A program made the translations under genes and the position numbers. From an uncultured Bacilli bacterium (GTDB lineage: Bacteria; Bacillota_I; Bacilli_A; RF39; UBA660): a stretch of DNA of 44,798 nt. Shown here in pieces: positions 1 through 7,525 of this stretch (position 1 is the first letter of the stretch; each line of letters opens with the position of its first letter). The notes beneath the pieces are model-generated. The model was given only the letters and a program-made list of their open reading frames with translations, was not told the origin of the DNA and searched no databases. The DNA lies in assembly GCA_947585665.1 (NCBI GenBank), contig CANPXE010000005.1, positions 64,760 to 109,557 of the forward strand, read 5' to 3'.

Positions 1-784
1 ATACACCTACTAATACAACAGTACCACCAGTTCTTGTTGCCATGATAGCACTACTAACAGCTGGGCTATTACCACAACATTCAATGACACGATCAAATCC
101 ACGACCTGTCTTTTCTGTTACTTTAGCAAGGAAATCAGGATCAGTGGCATCCATCCATTCATCAGCTACTCCTAAGGAAACAGATTTTTCACCACGCGCT
201 TTATTAGTCTCAGATACAACAACTAAATCAGCTCCTTGCATTTTAGCAAACATGGCTGAAACAAGACCAATGATTCCACCACCAACAACTAGAACTTTGT
301 CACCTTTCTCAATTTTAGCAAGATTAGCAGCATGATATCCAACAGCAGTAGGTTCAACCATTGCGGCTTCATCGTCACTAACACTATTAGGCAATTTAAC
401 AACCATATCTGATCTAACACTTAATTGTGGTGCAAGACCTCCTGGATTAGTTAAAGAAAGACCAACAGCTTCATCCCAAGTATGAATACAATATTGTGGA
501 TTACCACTCTTACAAGCATGACATTCCATACAAGGTGATATAGGTAGTGCTGTTACACGATCACCTACTTGTAAATCATCTCTATCTCCTGGATCTTTAA
601 CAACTCCCGCAAACTCGTGTCCCATTACTAATCCAACAGGATTACCTGCTACCCAATAATGAATGTCAGAACCACAAATACCTGTCTTTTTAACATCTAA
701 AACAACTTTTTTGCCATCGGCTACTGGTTCATCAATTTCTTTAATTTCAAACTCTTTAACCCCTTTAATTGCTACACTTCTCAT
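1..784 (-). CDS. Zinc-dependent medium-chain alcohol dehydrogenase, 3'-truncated by window edge
   Basis: The reading frame opens with MRSVAIKGVKEFEIKE and runs off the left edge, so about 261 residues are visible and the C-terminus is missing. The catalytic zinc region GICGSDIHYW and GHEFAGVV is present, followed by a structural zinc site of the form C-x2-C-x2-C-x7-C (CMECHACKSGNPQYC). The Rossmann loop is VVGGGIIG. These mark an NAD(P)-dependent zinc alcohol or polyol dehydrogenase of the sorbitol / threonine / butanediol dehydrogenase group. The substrate cannot be told from this fragment. The start ATG (784-782) has a strong AGGAGG six bases upstream. The upstream gap 785-957 carries a leader of roughly 100 bases and a possible TACAAT -10 without a convincing -35. 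Confidence 0.9.
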   Translation of the reverse strand, partial: MRSVAIKGVKEFEIKEIDEPVADGKKVVLDVKKTGICGSDIHYWVAGNPVGLVMGHEFAGVVKDPGDRDDLQVGDRVTALPISPCMECHACKSGNPQYCIHTWDEAVGLSLTNPGGLAPQLSVRSDMVVKLPNSVSDDEAAMVEPTAVGYHAANLAKIEKGDKVLVVGGGIIGLVSAMFAKMQGADLVVVSETNKARGEKSVSLGVADEWMDATDPDFLAKVTEKTGRGFDRVIECCGNSPAVSSAIMATRTGGTVVLVGV

Positions 785-947
785 AATTCCTCCTACAATA
801 ACAATTATTTTTTGAAGGCGCGCTTTACTTCTTTTTATTTAGTCTCTAAAAGCCTATTTTTTTACCCTCTAGTTATATTGTAAACTATATTTATTCAATA
901 ATACATATCAATAAACAACCTCTTTACACTTTTTAACACTATATAAT

Positions 948-971
948 AAAAAAGGCGCTATTTATTAGCGC
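948..971 (-). terminator. Intrinsic terminator overlapping the stop codon of the 958-1422 gene
   Basis: GCGCTA (955-960) pairs with TAGCGC (966-971) around a 5-base loop. Read leftward it is followed by a run of six U. The gene's TAG stop lies within the stem. Confidence 0.8.
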
Positions 972-1422
972 GTCTTTTTTCTAAAACTTTAGCTTTTACT
1001 TGAGCATCTTCACGAACATTGTATTCAGCAATCAATAAACGATCAGCATATTCAATACTTCTATCATGCATAATATCCGTAACAACTTTATTAGCGTCTC
1101 TTCTTGCAAATCTTGATTTTGGAAGTTCAGCTTTTATTTCACGTTTTCCAACAGGGAAAGTAATATTTTCAATATGTCTATCTGCACTTCTTTCATCAAT
1201 GATTTGAATTGTTTTTCTTGGTAATTTACTAACTGGTTTTTTAAATCCAACAACGACATAATATTGTTGTTTTCCTTTATAGGCAACATATAACTCACAA
1301 GGTTCATTACGATGATCATAAATATTTCCTAAAAATATAGAATCACGATAAGTTCTTTTATCTAAACCATCTACTTGATAATTAGTATAACGATGTTTTT
1401 TAATTTGACCTTCGTCTTTCAT
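958..1422 (-). CDS. Hypothetical protein, 154 aa, basic
   Basis: I do not recognise this family. The protein is soluble-looking and strongly basic, with no membrane segment or signal peptide. The N-terminal half looks beta-rich (ELYVAYKGKQQYYVVVGF) and the C-terminal third helical and charged, ending KVLEKRRANK. The start ATG has GGAGGGAAACT directly upstream, and a good promoter lies at 1444-1472. It is divergent from the TspO-like gene and ends in its own terminator, so it is probably a single-gene transcript. Coding quality (promoter, Shine-Dalgarno, terminator) is convincing. No function can be assigned. Confidence 0.8.
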   Translation of the reverse strand: MKDEGQIKKHRYTNYQVDGLDKRTYRDSIFLGNIYDHRNEPCELYVAYKGKQQYYVVVGFKKPVSKLPRKTIQIIDERSADRHIENITFPVGKREIKAELPKSRFARRDANKVVTDIMHDRSIEYADRLLIAEYNVREDAQVKAKVLEKRRANK

Positions 1423-1443
1423 AGTTTCCCTCCTTAGTCGCTT

Positions 1444-1472
1444 ATTTTAACACAATTCTTCGAAAAAGGCAA
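1444..1472 (-). promoter_or_regulatory. Sigma-A-type promoter for the 958-1422 gene
   Basis: Leftward -35 TTGCCT (1467-1472), 17-bp spacer, -10 TAAAAT (1444-1449), about 20 bases before the gene's Shine-Dalgarno site. Confidence 0.7.
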
Positions 1473-1476
1473 TATC

Positions 1477-1498
1477 CATCATTTGCACATCATTTGCA
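1477..1498. repeat. Perfect tandem 11-bp repeat in a divergent promoter region
   Basis: CATCATTTGCA occurs twice head to tail (1477-1487 and 1488-1498), exactly one helical turn apart. It lies between the leftward promoter at 1444-1472 and the plus-strand TspO-like gene starting at 1543. Operator half-sites are one explanation. No bound protein can be named. Confidence 0.6.
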
Positions 1499-1542
1499 TA
1501 AAATTTTATTTTTATCATAGATTAATACTAGGAAGGTGAAAT

Positions 1543-1998
1543 ATGAGAAAATATTTAAAATATACTTTTTATTTATTTTTACCAATTATTTTAGGTTCTT
1601 TAGTTGGTCTTCTAATTGCTGGGAAAATTGATTACATGTCATTAAAGCAACCACTATTTGCCCCTCCCAAATTAACTTTTCCGATTGCTTGGAGTATTAT
1701 TTATATTTTAATGGGCTTATCCTATTTTTTATTAAAGCGCGATTATCCAACTTGTCCAGAAGAGACATTAGTATATTACATTCAATTATTTGTTAATCTC
1801 TTATGGTCCATTATTTTCTTTTTATTAAAATGGCGTCTTTTAGCCGTTATATGGATTATTCTTCTTGATATTTTAGTCATATATATGATTTATCTTTTCA
1901 TTAGGAGAAAGAGAATATCAGGATACTTAAACATTCCCTATTTAATTTGGATATTGTTTGCAACTTATTTGACAATTGGTATATATGTATTAAATTAA
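1543..1998 (+). CDS. tspO: TspO/MBR family tryptophan-rich sensory membrane protein
   Basis: A 151-residue polytopic membrane protein with about five hydrophobic helices, the size and layout of TspO/translocator proteins, which bind porphyrins and other small hydrophobic ligands. Family landmarks: PPKLTFPIAWSIIYILMG (the P-x-x-x-F/W-x-x-x-W stretch between helices 1 and 2), YIQLFVNLLWSIIFF in the third helix and YLNIPYLIWILFATYLT near the end. The start has GGAAGGTGAAAT upstream. It is one of only two plus-strand protein genes here and stands alone between a divergent neighbour and a bidirectional terminator. Overall function in this organism is unknown. Confidence 0.88.
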   Translation: MRKYLKYTFYLFLPIILGSLVGLLIAGKIDYMSLKQPLFAPPKLTFPIAWSIIYILMGLSYFLLKRDYPTCPEETLVYYIQLFVNLLWSIIFFLLKWRLLAVIWIILLDILVIYMIYLFIRRKRISGYLNIPYLIWILFATYLTIGIYVLN

Positions 1999-2002
1999 AA
2001 AA

Positions 2003-2024
2003 CGACTATGTAGTCGCTTTTTTT
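2003..2024. terminator. Bidirectional terminator between converging genes
   Basis: CGACTA (2003-2008) pairs with TAGTCG (2011-2016) and is followed by seven T (2018-2024) on the plus strand. The opposite strand also has a T-rich tail. It serves tspO and the converging gene ending at 2023. Confidence 0.8.
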
Positions 2025-2655
2025 ATCTTTCAAAAGTTTTAAATCTAACAACAGATAAAGAAGTATGTGGATATTCTTTAGTATATACTTTAGCAAAACT
2101 ATTTTCTTGTTCTTTTAAGTTTCCTAATTCTATTTCACTATTTAAAGCAAAACCATATCCCTTTTGTAATAATTTTAAAAAATAATTTTTTACTTCTAGT
2201 TCGCGTATTTGTTCAGGAGAATCTTTTTTTCCTTGTTCACGAGTAAATATATCGATTTCTGATTGTCCTTTATTATAACGCATTTGGAATAAGCGCATTG
2301 CTTCTTCACTCTCTTCTTTTTTACCATATACACGTAAAATGGCACTGTCTTTATCTAAAATATCATCACGAGCATCAATAATTAACCCTTTTTTTTCTTC
2401 TTCTTTTTTAAATGTTTCTAAAGCATAATAGAAATTATTAAATCCCGCTAAACGACGATAAAAAGCAAAATTAGATAACATCGCATCTTCTTCTTTAAAC
2501 AATTCACTGAAAAAAGGAATTGAATATTCACCACTCAATAATGAACAAAGTGCTTTTTTAGTATCTTCATTTAGTATTTTAGAATGTTTTCTAATCTCTT
2601 CTTCAAATTCATTTATTTCTTTTATAGTTTTATCTGTAACAAATTTACAAGCCAT
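2023..2655 (-). CDS. Hypothetical protein, 210 aa
   Basis: No recognised family. The sequence is charged and mostly helical, with an acidic/lysine mix and no signal peptide or membrane segment. Visible stretches include FYRRLAGFNNFYYALETFKKEEEKK in the middle and a beta-like end (TSLSVVRFKTFER). The start ATG has TAAGGGAGG upstream and a near-consensus promoter sits at 2679-2707. It is transcribed alone and ends at a bidirectional terminator. Cytoplasmic location is inferred from the lack of export signals. Confidence 0.78.
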   Translation of the reverse strand: MACKFVTDKTIKEINEFEEEIRKHSKILNEDTKKALCSLLSGEYSIPFFSELFKEEDAMLSNFAFYRRLAGFNNFYYALETFKKEEEKKGLIIDARDDILDKDSAILRVYGKKEESEEAMRLFQMRYNKGQSEIDIFTREQGKKDSPEQIRELEVKNYFLKLLQKGYGFALNSEIELGNLKEQENSFAKVYTKEYPHTSLSVVRFKTFER

Positions 2656-2678
2656 AGCAAAACCTCCCTTAAGTAACT

Positions 2679-2707
2679 ATTATAATCGTTTAATAATGAT
2701 TTGTCTA
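2679..2707 (-). promoter_or_regulatory. Promoter for the 2023-2655 gene
   Basis: Leftward -35 TAGACA (2702-2707, 5 of 6 consensus), 17-bp spacer, -10 TATAAT (2679-2684). Confidence 0.8.
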
Positions 2708-2728
2708 TTTTAAATTTTATTATATATA

Positions 2729-4801
2729 CTATTTTCTTTCTTTTTTTAATACTTTTTCATTTAATTTTTTTAATGTAGCATTTACTTCATCTTCATCTAA
2801 ACTCTCAATAGAACTACATTTTTTTAAATGTTCTGTTTCACTTTCACTATTAACAACAATTATTCCTTCTGAAAAATCGTATGCTGTCATAAATATTTCT
2901 TTATCAAAGGATGGCAGCGTAACAAGCCTTTTTACGGAATACCTATTATCTTTGATATATGCTAAAGTACAACTTTTTTGTTCCTTTTCCGAGGTCCATA
3001 AAGCATCATATAGCGATATGTGATCATCATATGATGAAACCTTTTTAGTTGAAGGAGTTATCTTAACTTCACCATCATAGTGACTTAAATAAGTAAAATT
3101 TTTATCAAAACCATATATATAAGTATATTTATTACCATTATCATCTATATCAAATACTATTAATTTATCAACAAAATCAATATTCATTTTTGGTTGATAT
3201 GATAAACTATGATAATTGAAGAAATGAAGATACTCAAAGAAATGAAGTTTTGTCTTATTTTCATTTTTTTCTGAAGCCAATTCAACCCAAAATAGTTTAT
3301 CTTCTTCTTTATCTATAGTTTTAGCTATGAATAAGTATTGGCTTTTTTCCCATAAACTATTACCTGGAAAATGTTTACTAGATATACTTTGATACTCTGG
3401 TTTTATAACAACTTCATCACCAACTAATAAACCTTGTTTATTATCTTCCGTAATAATATAAATACCAAGATCTATATATTCAATAGAATCATATATTGGT
3501 CCCGTATCTTTAAATGAAACAACATTTTTTTTGTTACTATCATCAACAATTATAGAAAAAATTCCATATTTATTATCTTTTTTATAAATAAAACTATTTT
3601 TTTGCCATCCTGTGTGAACTTTATCTTTATCAATATTAATATCCTTTTTTAATGTTTTAGAGTTAATCAAATCATATATATCAGCTTTATCTTGATGATG
3701 TAATAAAACATATAAATTACCACCTATATTAGTTAAAAGACTAATATCATCACAATCTAATGAAGCTACTTTTCTATAACCATCAAATAATGATATTGTG
3801 TCTTCTTGTTTAAATATAAATAATCCTAAATCAGTATCATATCTAATATCATCATATAAAGGTTTTGTTAATATTTTAACTTTTTTACCACTTTTACATA
3901 ATAAACCTAGTTTCCCATCTTTTTCATAGACAAAGTATAAAGTATTATTATCATCACTCTCTCTACTTAAACTCTTAATAATTCTTTTATCAGCACTAGT
4001 TGTAAATATTATTTTACTTCCTTTTACTAAATCAATTTCACCATTGCTATAACAGGCAAAGTAATCATTATTTAATAATTCTATTTCTTCATATGGTTTA
4101 TCTACTTTTTGCCAATAACTACTTCCAAGATTATTATTTAAAAGATACTTTTGTTTTCCTTTTTTTAAAATTATTGCCTCTGTTAAATCATTATCATCTT
4201 TATGATTACTCACAGCTTCAACTGCATCATATTCAAAAGTTAAATAACTAAAGTCTTGTCCCCAATAAAAATCATATTTACCATCTTTGGATAAAACGAT
4301 TCCCAAAATAGTTGGTGAAAATTGAATAACTTCATAATCATCATATTCTTCATTAAAAAGCTTATAGAACTTTTCTAAGGTTTGTGAATAATTACTAAAA
4401 GTTAAATTATTCAAAATATTACAATTGACGATATGATATTTTCCCGTCTTTAACGACTTTAAAATTTTTATATTTCCTTGATTATATTCATTTATAATAA
4501 TATAACTACCAATTAGATCACTATCTTTACTCATATCATAAATATCTAATATTTCCTTATTAACTAAATCAATACTATCAAGAGCAACATTTTCATTTCG
4601 ATAACAAAAAAATAAATAACTTGCATTAGAAACAGTTCCAATAGCTTTACATTTAATACTATTATATGGTCCATAAATAGCATCTTTATATAATGGAACA
4701 AGATATTCATTATCATTATCTTTAATAATTATATAATCACCAAAAACACCTACAATATTATAAGAAAATGGTATAAATCCCGTAGCTAAATATTTTTTCA
4801 T
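2729..4801 (-). CDS. Large beta-rich protein with degenerate WG-repeat-like units
   Basis: A 690-residue protein with recurrent short units of the form K-x-G-K-Y/L-G/D followed some 20 residues later by P-x-Y-D-x-I. Examples: KDGKLGLLCKSGKK ... KPLYDDI, KKDNKYGIFSI ... GPIYDSIEY, DNKQGLLVGDEVVIKPEYQSI. This resembles WG (KWG) beta-repeat proteins, here weakly conserved and possibly forming a propeller-like array. There is no signal peptide or transmembrane helix, so it is probably cytoplasmic. The ATG follows AAAGGTGATGTA, a usable Shine-Dalgarno. It has its own promoter (4837-4865). WG-repeat proteins have no single defined function, so the role is unknown. Confidence 0.72.
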   Translation of the reverse strand: MKKYLATGFIPFSYNIVGVFGDYIIIKDNDNEYLVPLYKDAIYGPYNSIKCKAIGTVSNASYLFFCYRNENVALDSIDLVNKEILDIYDMSKDSDLIGSYIIINEYNQGNIKILKSLKTGKYHIVNCNILNNLTFSNYSQTLEKFYKLFNEEYDDYEVIQFSPTILGIVLSKDGKYDFYWGQDFSYLTFEYDAVEAVSNHKDDNDLTEAIILKKGKQKYLLNNNLGSSYWQKVDKPYEEIELLNNDYFACYSNGEIDLVKGSKIIFTTSADKRIIKSLSRESDDNNTLYFVYEKDGKLGLLCKSGKKVKILTKPLYDDIRYDTDLGLFIFKQEDTISLFDGYRKVASLDCDDISLLTNIGGNLYVLLHHQDKADIYDLINSKTLKKDINIDKDKVHTGWQKNSFIYKKDNKYGIFSIIVDDSNKKNVVSFKDTGPIYDSIEYIDLGIYIITEDNKQGLLVGDEVVIKPEYQSISSKHFPGNSLWEKSQYLFIAKTIDKEEDKLFWVELASEKNENKTKLHFFEYLHFFNYHSLSYQPKMNIDFVDKLIVFDIDDNGNKYTYIYGFDKNFTYLSHYDGEVKITPSTKKVSSYDDHISLYDALWTSEKEQKSCTLAYIKDNRYSVKRLVTLPSFDKEIFMTAYDFSEGIIVVNSESETEHLKKCSSIESLDEDEVNATLKKLNEKVLKKERK

Positions 4802-4836
4802 TACATCACCTTTTTCTTGATATAAAAATTGTTTTT

Positions 4837-4865
4837 ATTATATTATAGAAGAAAAATATTTTCAA
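4837..4865 (-). promoter_or_regulatory. Promoter for the WG-repeat-like gene
   Basis: Leftward -35 TTGAAA (4860-4865), 17-bp spacer, -10 TATAAT (4837-4842). A second overlapping TATAAT lies at 4842-4847. The -35 lies just past the preceding gene's terminator. Confidence 0.8.
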
Positions 4866-4896
4866 TAAAATAAAAAGACTATTTCTTTAGTCTTTT
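4866..4896 (-). terminator. Intrinsic terminator built into the end of the histidine phosphatase gene
   Basis: AAAAGACTA (4873-4881) pairs with TAGTCTTTT (4888-4896) around a 6-base loop, then a T-rich tail leftward. The stem encodes the last codons and contains the TAG stop. Confidence 0.8.
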
Positions 4897-5541
4897 AACA
4901 GGTCCTTTATAAATATATTCATCAGTGCTTTCTCTATTCTTACTCGTAATTAAACGAACGGAACAATTATCAGGATTTAACTCAGCATTGAACCATTCTG
5001 GTGAATGATGAAACCAATTCATTATAATTGTCTTAATCGTTGTCCCATGAGAGACAATAAATAAGGGATCACTATCATCTCTAAAAATTGTATCGATGAA
5101 CTGTTTCGTACGAAGAGCAACGTCATATGGACTTTCACCTTGTGGTAATTTGGCATAAAACCTTCCATCATTGCGCCAAAAGTTATCGTAACAAGCAAAT
5201 TCTTGAGGATATAACTTTTTAATTGTTTCAATGTCTTTATCGCTAAACAAACCATATCGTTGTTCAATTAGAGTAATGTCTTCTTTAACATTCTTAACTC
5301 CTAATTCTTCGTTTAGTATACTAGCTGTTTCACGTGTTCGCGTATATGGACTAACCCAAAGAGTAGCTTTTGATAAATCTATTTTTTGAAGTTTTACATA
5401 ATCTCTTAAAAATATACCCGTATCATGAGCTTGAATTTTTCCTTTTTCTGATAAATATACTTTGTGATCCGGTAAACCAACCTCATAATTTTCCTTAGTA
5501 TTTTGCATTGATTCACCATGTCTTATTAAAAACATTTGCAT
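4879..5541 (-). CDS. Histidine phosphatase family protein (phosphoglycerate mutase-like)
   Basis: A 220-residue member of the histidine phosphatase superfamily. The phospho-acceptor motif FLIRHGES is at residues 4-11 (His8). A second catalytic histidine is in IVSHGTT, and an Arg motif is in VSPYTRTRETA. An EQRYGLFS stretch matches the usual catalytic glutamate region. Members dephosphorylate small phosphoesters or act as mutases; the substrate here is not determinable. The first ATG is preferred because GGGGTG sits five bases upstream, while the second ATG two codons in would be too far. It is downstream of, and probably co-transcribed with, the 5564-6133 gene (22-base gap). Confidence 0.88.
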   Translation of the reverse strand: MQMFLIRHGESMQNTKENYEVGLPDHKVYLSEKGKIQAHDTGIFLRDYVKLQKIDLSKATLWVSPYTRTRETASILNEELGVKNVKEDITLIEQRYGLFSDKDIETIKKLYPQEFACYDNFWRNDGRFYAKLPQGESPYDVALRTKQFIDTIFRDDSDPLFIVSHGTTIKTIIMNWFHHSPEWFNAELNPDNCSVRLITSKNRESTDEYIYKGPVKRLKK

Positions 5542-5563
5542 CTTATCACCCCAATTACAAATA

Positions 5564-6133
5564 TTACTTTATTTTTTGTTTAGCTTCCGCAAGAAGTTTA
5601 CTAGTTAAATCAATTTGGCCAGCTCTACGAAAATAGAATTGAACATAGCGTTTTAAGTCAGATAAAGCACGACCTTCAACATTAAAGAAAACCATTTCTG
5701 GTTGTGAGTCATTTTTTTGTAAAACTAGTGTTGCTTCTTTTTCATTAATAAATTTAGAAAGGTTATCATAGTGAACAACCATTTCATGGGTTTGGTCAAA
5801 AAAGCGACTCTTACAATCTTGAGCTGCGACATCGTATAGTTCACCATCAATGATTGTAAGAACTTTACTCGTTCTAGCTCCTGAATTGCCCAAAGCTCTT
5901 TTAATCTCATTGCGCAATTCTGGATTATATGTATCATAACCACTTTTTAATGATTCTAAAAAGGCAGTACCAAATTTTCCTAAACTAGTTGTCGTATTAT
6001 CAATATCTTTTAAGAATGCATCCATTTCTTCATCATTAAAAGAAGTTTTTCTTCTTTCGGCAATCGCTATATAAAAATCACTTAAATTTCTTTTTAATAA
6101 TATATCATTTATTTCTTTTTGACTTATACTCAT
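5564..6133 (-). CDS. Hypothetical protein, 189 aa
   Basis: No family recognised. It is soluble, charged and mainly helical in the N-terminal half (MSISQKEINDILLKRNLSDF). A more beta-like middle (KVLTIIDGELYDVAAQD) and a C-terminal basic helix follow. I chose the ATG at 6133 over the one at 6139: GGTGG lies six bases before the former but directly abuts the latter. It is first in a probable two-gene transcript with the histidine phosphatase. Its promoter (6154-6182) contains an inverted repeat that could be an operator, suggesting regulation. Confidence 0.75.
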   Translation of the reverse strand: MSISQKEINDILLKRNLSDFYIAIAERRKTSFNDEEMDAFLKDIDNTTTSLGKFGTAFLESLKSGYDTYNPELRNEIKRALGNSGARTSKVLTIIDGELYDVAAQDCKSRFFDQTHEMVVHYDNLSKFINEKEATLVLQKNDSQPEMVFFNVEGRALSDLKRYVQFYFRRAGQIDLTSKLLAEAKQKIK

Positions 6134-6153
6134 AAACATCCACCTTGGGTATT

Positions 6154-6182
6154 ATTATAATAAAATTACAATTTATTGTAAA
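6154..6182 (-). promoter_or_regulatory. Promoter with embedded inverted repeat
   Basis: Leftward -35 TTTACA (6177-6182), 17-bp spacer, -10 TATAAT (6154-6159). The palindrome TTACAA-TTTA-TTGTAA (6166-6181) overlaps the -35 and the spacer, where a repressor could block polymerase. Confidence 0.75.
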
Positions 6183-6183
6183 T

Positions 6184-6212
6184 AAAAAACTTAGGAATAT
6201 CTTCCTAAGTTT
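6184..6212 (-). terminator. Terminator of the tRNA transcript
   Basis: AAACTTAGGAA (6187-6197) pairs perfectly with TTCCTAAGTTT (6202-6212) around the loop TATC, followed leftward by a U-rich tail. Confidence 0.88.
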
Positions 6213-6221
6213 ATTTTATAA

Positions 6222-6306
6222 TGGTGCGGGTAACAGGAGTTGAACCTGCAAGCCTTGCGGCGCTAGATCCTAAGTCTAGTGCGTCTGCCAATTCCGCCAT
6301 ACCCGC
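6222..6306 (-). tRNA. tRNA-Leu(UAG)
   Basis: An 85-base gene read leftward, starting GCGGGTATGGCGG and ending in encoded CCA (6224-6222). The acceptor stem GCGGGTA/TACCCGC closes. The anticodon loop CTTAGGA gives UAG (Leu, CUN codons). The long variable arm typical of class II tRNAs is present and the T-loop is GGTTCAACTCC. It lies seven bases downstream of the CAT tRNA in the same transcript. Confidence 0.95.
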
Positions 6307-6313
6307 AATTGAG

Positions 6314-6390
6314 TGGTGGACCCTATAGGACTCGAACCTATGACCGTCCGGTTATGAGCCGGATGCTCTAACCAACTGAGCTAAGGGTCC
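6314..6390 (-). tRNA. tRNA with CAT anticodon, elongator Met or (favoured) Ile2
   Basis: A 77-base gene read leftward, starting GGACCCTTAGCTCAG and ending with encoded CCA. The stems close: GGACCCT/AGGGTCC acceptor, TCCGG/CCGGA anticodon stem, ATAGG/CCTAT T stem. The anticodon loop is CTCATAA. The paired G1 excludes an initiator tRNA. The GGACC acceptor and the CGGCTCATAACCG core resemble, from memory, the Bacillus tRNA-Ile2 whose C34 is converted to lysidine by TilS. Elongator Met cannot be excluded by eye. Confidence 0.92.
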
Positions 6391-6401
6391 ATGACTTTTT
6401 A

Positions 6402-6430
6402 ATAGTAACATAAAATTCTTATAATTTCAA
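6402..6430 (-). promoter_or_regulatory. Promoter of the two-tRNA transcript
   Basis: Leftward -35 TTGAAA (6425-6430), 17-bp spacer, -10 TACTAT (6402-6407). Initiation would fall within a few bases of the first tRNA's 5' end at 6390. Confidence 0.8.
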
Positions 6431-6574
6431 TAATTTATTTAAATTTTTAAATTTTTAATCTTTAAGTCTTACTATTTAATATATAATATTACACTTTTTA
6501 CTATTTATACTTGTATTCTTTATAGTGTTTTTAATACTTAAATGTTATAATATACTTGTTGAGAGGTGCTATTT

Positions 6575-7486
6575 ATGAACGTTGTTATAAAAGTTAGTGA
6601 AGAAACAAGAAAAAAAATGATTAAATATTATGAGAACAAAAAAAGAGATAAAGAAATACCCTATGTTGTCTTTCAAGCTGAAGAAGAAGATACTGTTATT
6701 ACGATGTATACTTCTGGTAAAGTAATGTTTCAAGGAACTAGTGCTGATGTTGATGCAACGATGTGGAAAGAGATTGATGGGCAAAACATAAGTCAAAAAG
6801 AAGTAACAGAAGATGATAAAAAGTACTACTACTGTTCTTCCATTGGTTCCGATGAAGTTGGTACTGGTGACTACTTTGGACCAATTGTCGTAACTAGTTC
6901 TTTTGTATCAAAAGAAGATATTCCCTTTCTTGAAGAATTAGGTATTAAAGACTCTAAAAAATTAGATGATGAAAAAATATTGAAGATAGCACCACAAGTA
7001 GTAAAAAAGATTAAATATAAAAGTATTATTTTAAATAATAGTGAATATAATGAAAAATATGGTATTGGTTTTAATATAAATAAGTTAAAAGCTATAATGC
7101 ATAATAAAGTATTATGGCAAATGGTCCATGAAGAAAAAGATTTGAAGTATGACTATATAATCGTTGATGAGTTTGCAAGAGAACAAAGATATTATGATTA
7201 TATTAAAGAAAGTTCTAATGTTCAAAGAGGAATTACTTTTATGACGAAAGCTGAAGATAAGAATCTAGCTGTTGCTTGTGCTTCGGTTATAAGTCGTTAT
7301 ATATTTTTAAAAGAATTTGATAAATTGAGTGATTCACTTCATATTCCTCTACCTAAAGGTGCTGGGGAACAAGTTGATAAAATCGGTGAAGAAATAGTTT
7401 CTAAATATGGCGAAGATAAACTAAAAGAAATAGCTAAATTAAACTTTAAAAATACCGAAAGAATACTTCATACAATGATTTATTAA
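6575..7486 (+). CDS. rnhC: Ribonuclease HIII
   Basis: A 303-residue RNase HIII, which hydrolyses the RNA strand of RNA-DNA hybrids. The first ~80 residues form the substrate-binding domain typical of RNase HIII, starting MNVVIKVSEETRKKM. The catalytic domain starts at SIGSDEVGTGDYFGP and continues with IKDSKKLDDEKI, the acidic IVDEFA strand and the AVACASVISRYIF helix. Length fits the family. Start chosen: ATG 6575, with GAGAGGTG six bases upstream; the longer frame from GTG 6566 would begin inside that Shine-Dalgarno. A TATAAT -10 is at 6546-6551 with a weak -35. It is one of two RNase H genes here (see rnhB). Confidence 0.95.
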   Translation: MNVVIKVSEETRKKMIKYYENKKRDKEIPYVVFQAEEEDTVITMYTSGKVMFQGTSADVDATMWKEIDGQNISQKEVTEDDKKYYYCSSIGSDEVGTGDYFGPIVVTSSFVSKEDIPFLEELGIKDSKKLDDEKILKIAPQVVKKIKYKSIILNNSEYNEKYGIGFNINKLKAIMHNKVLWQMVHEEKDLKYDYIIVDEFAREQRYYDYIKESSNVQRGITFMTKAEDKNLAVACASVISRYIFLKEFDKLSDSLHIPLPKGAGEQVDKIGEEIVSKYGEDKLKEIAKLNFKNTERILHTMIY

Positions 7487-7493
7487 GTAAAAG

Positions 7494-7525
7494 AAAAAGG
7501 AAGCAATTAACGCTTCCTTATTTTA
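7494..7525. terminator. Bidirectional terminator between rnhC and the SPFH gene
   Basis: AAGGAAGC (7497-7504) pairs with GCTTCCTT (7512-7519) around a 7-base loop. It is T-rich on both strands after the stem, and the genes converge here. Confidence 0.85.
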
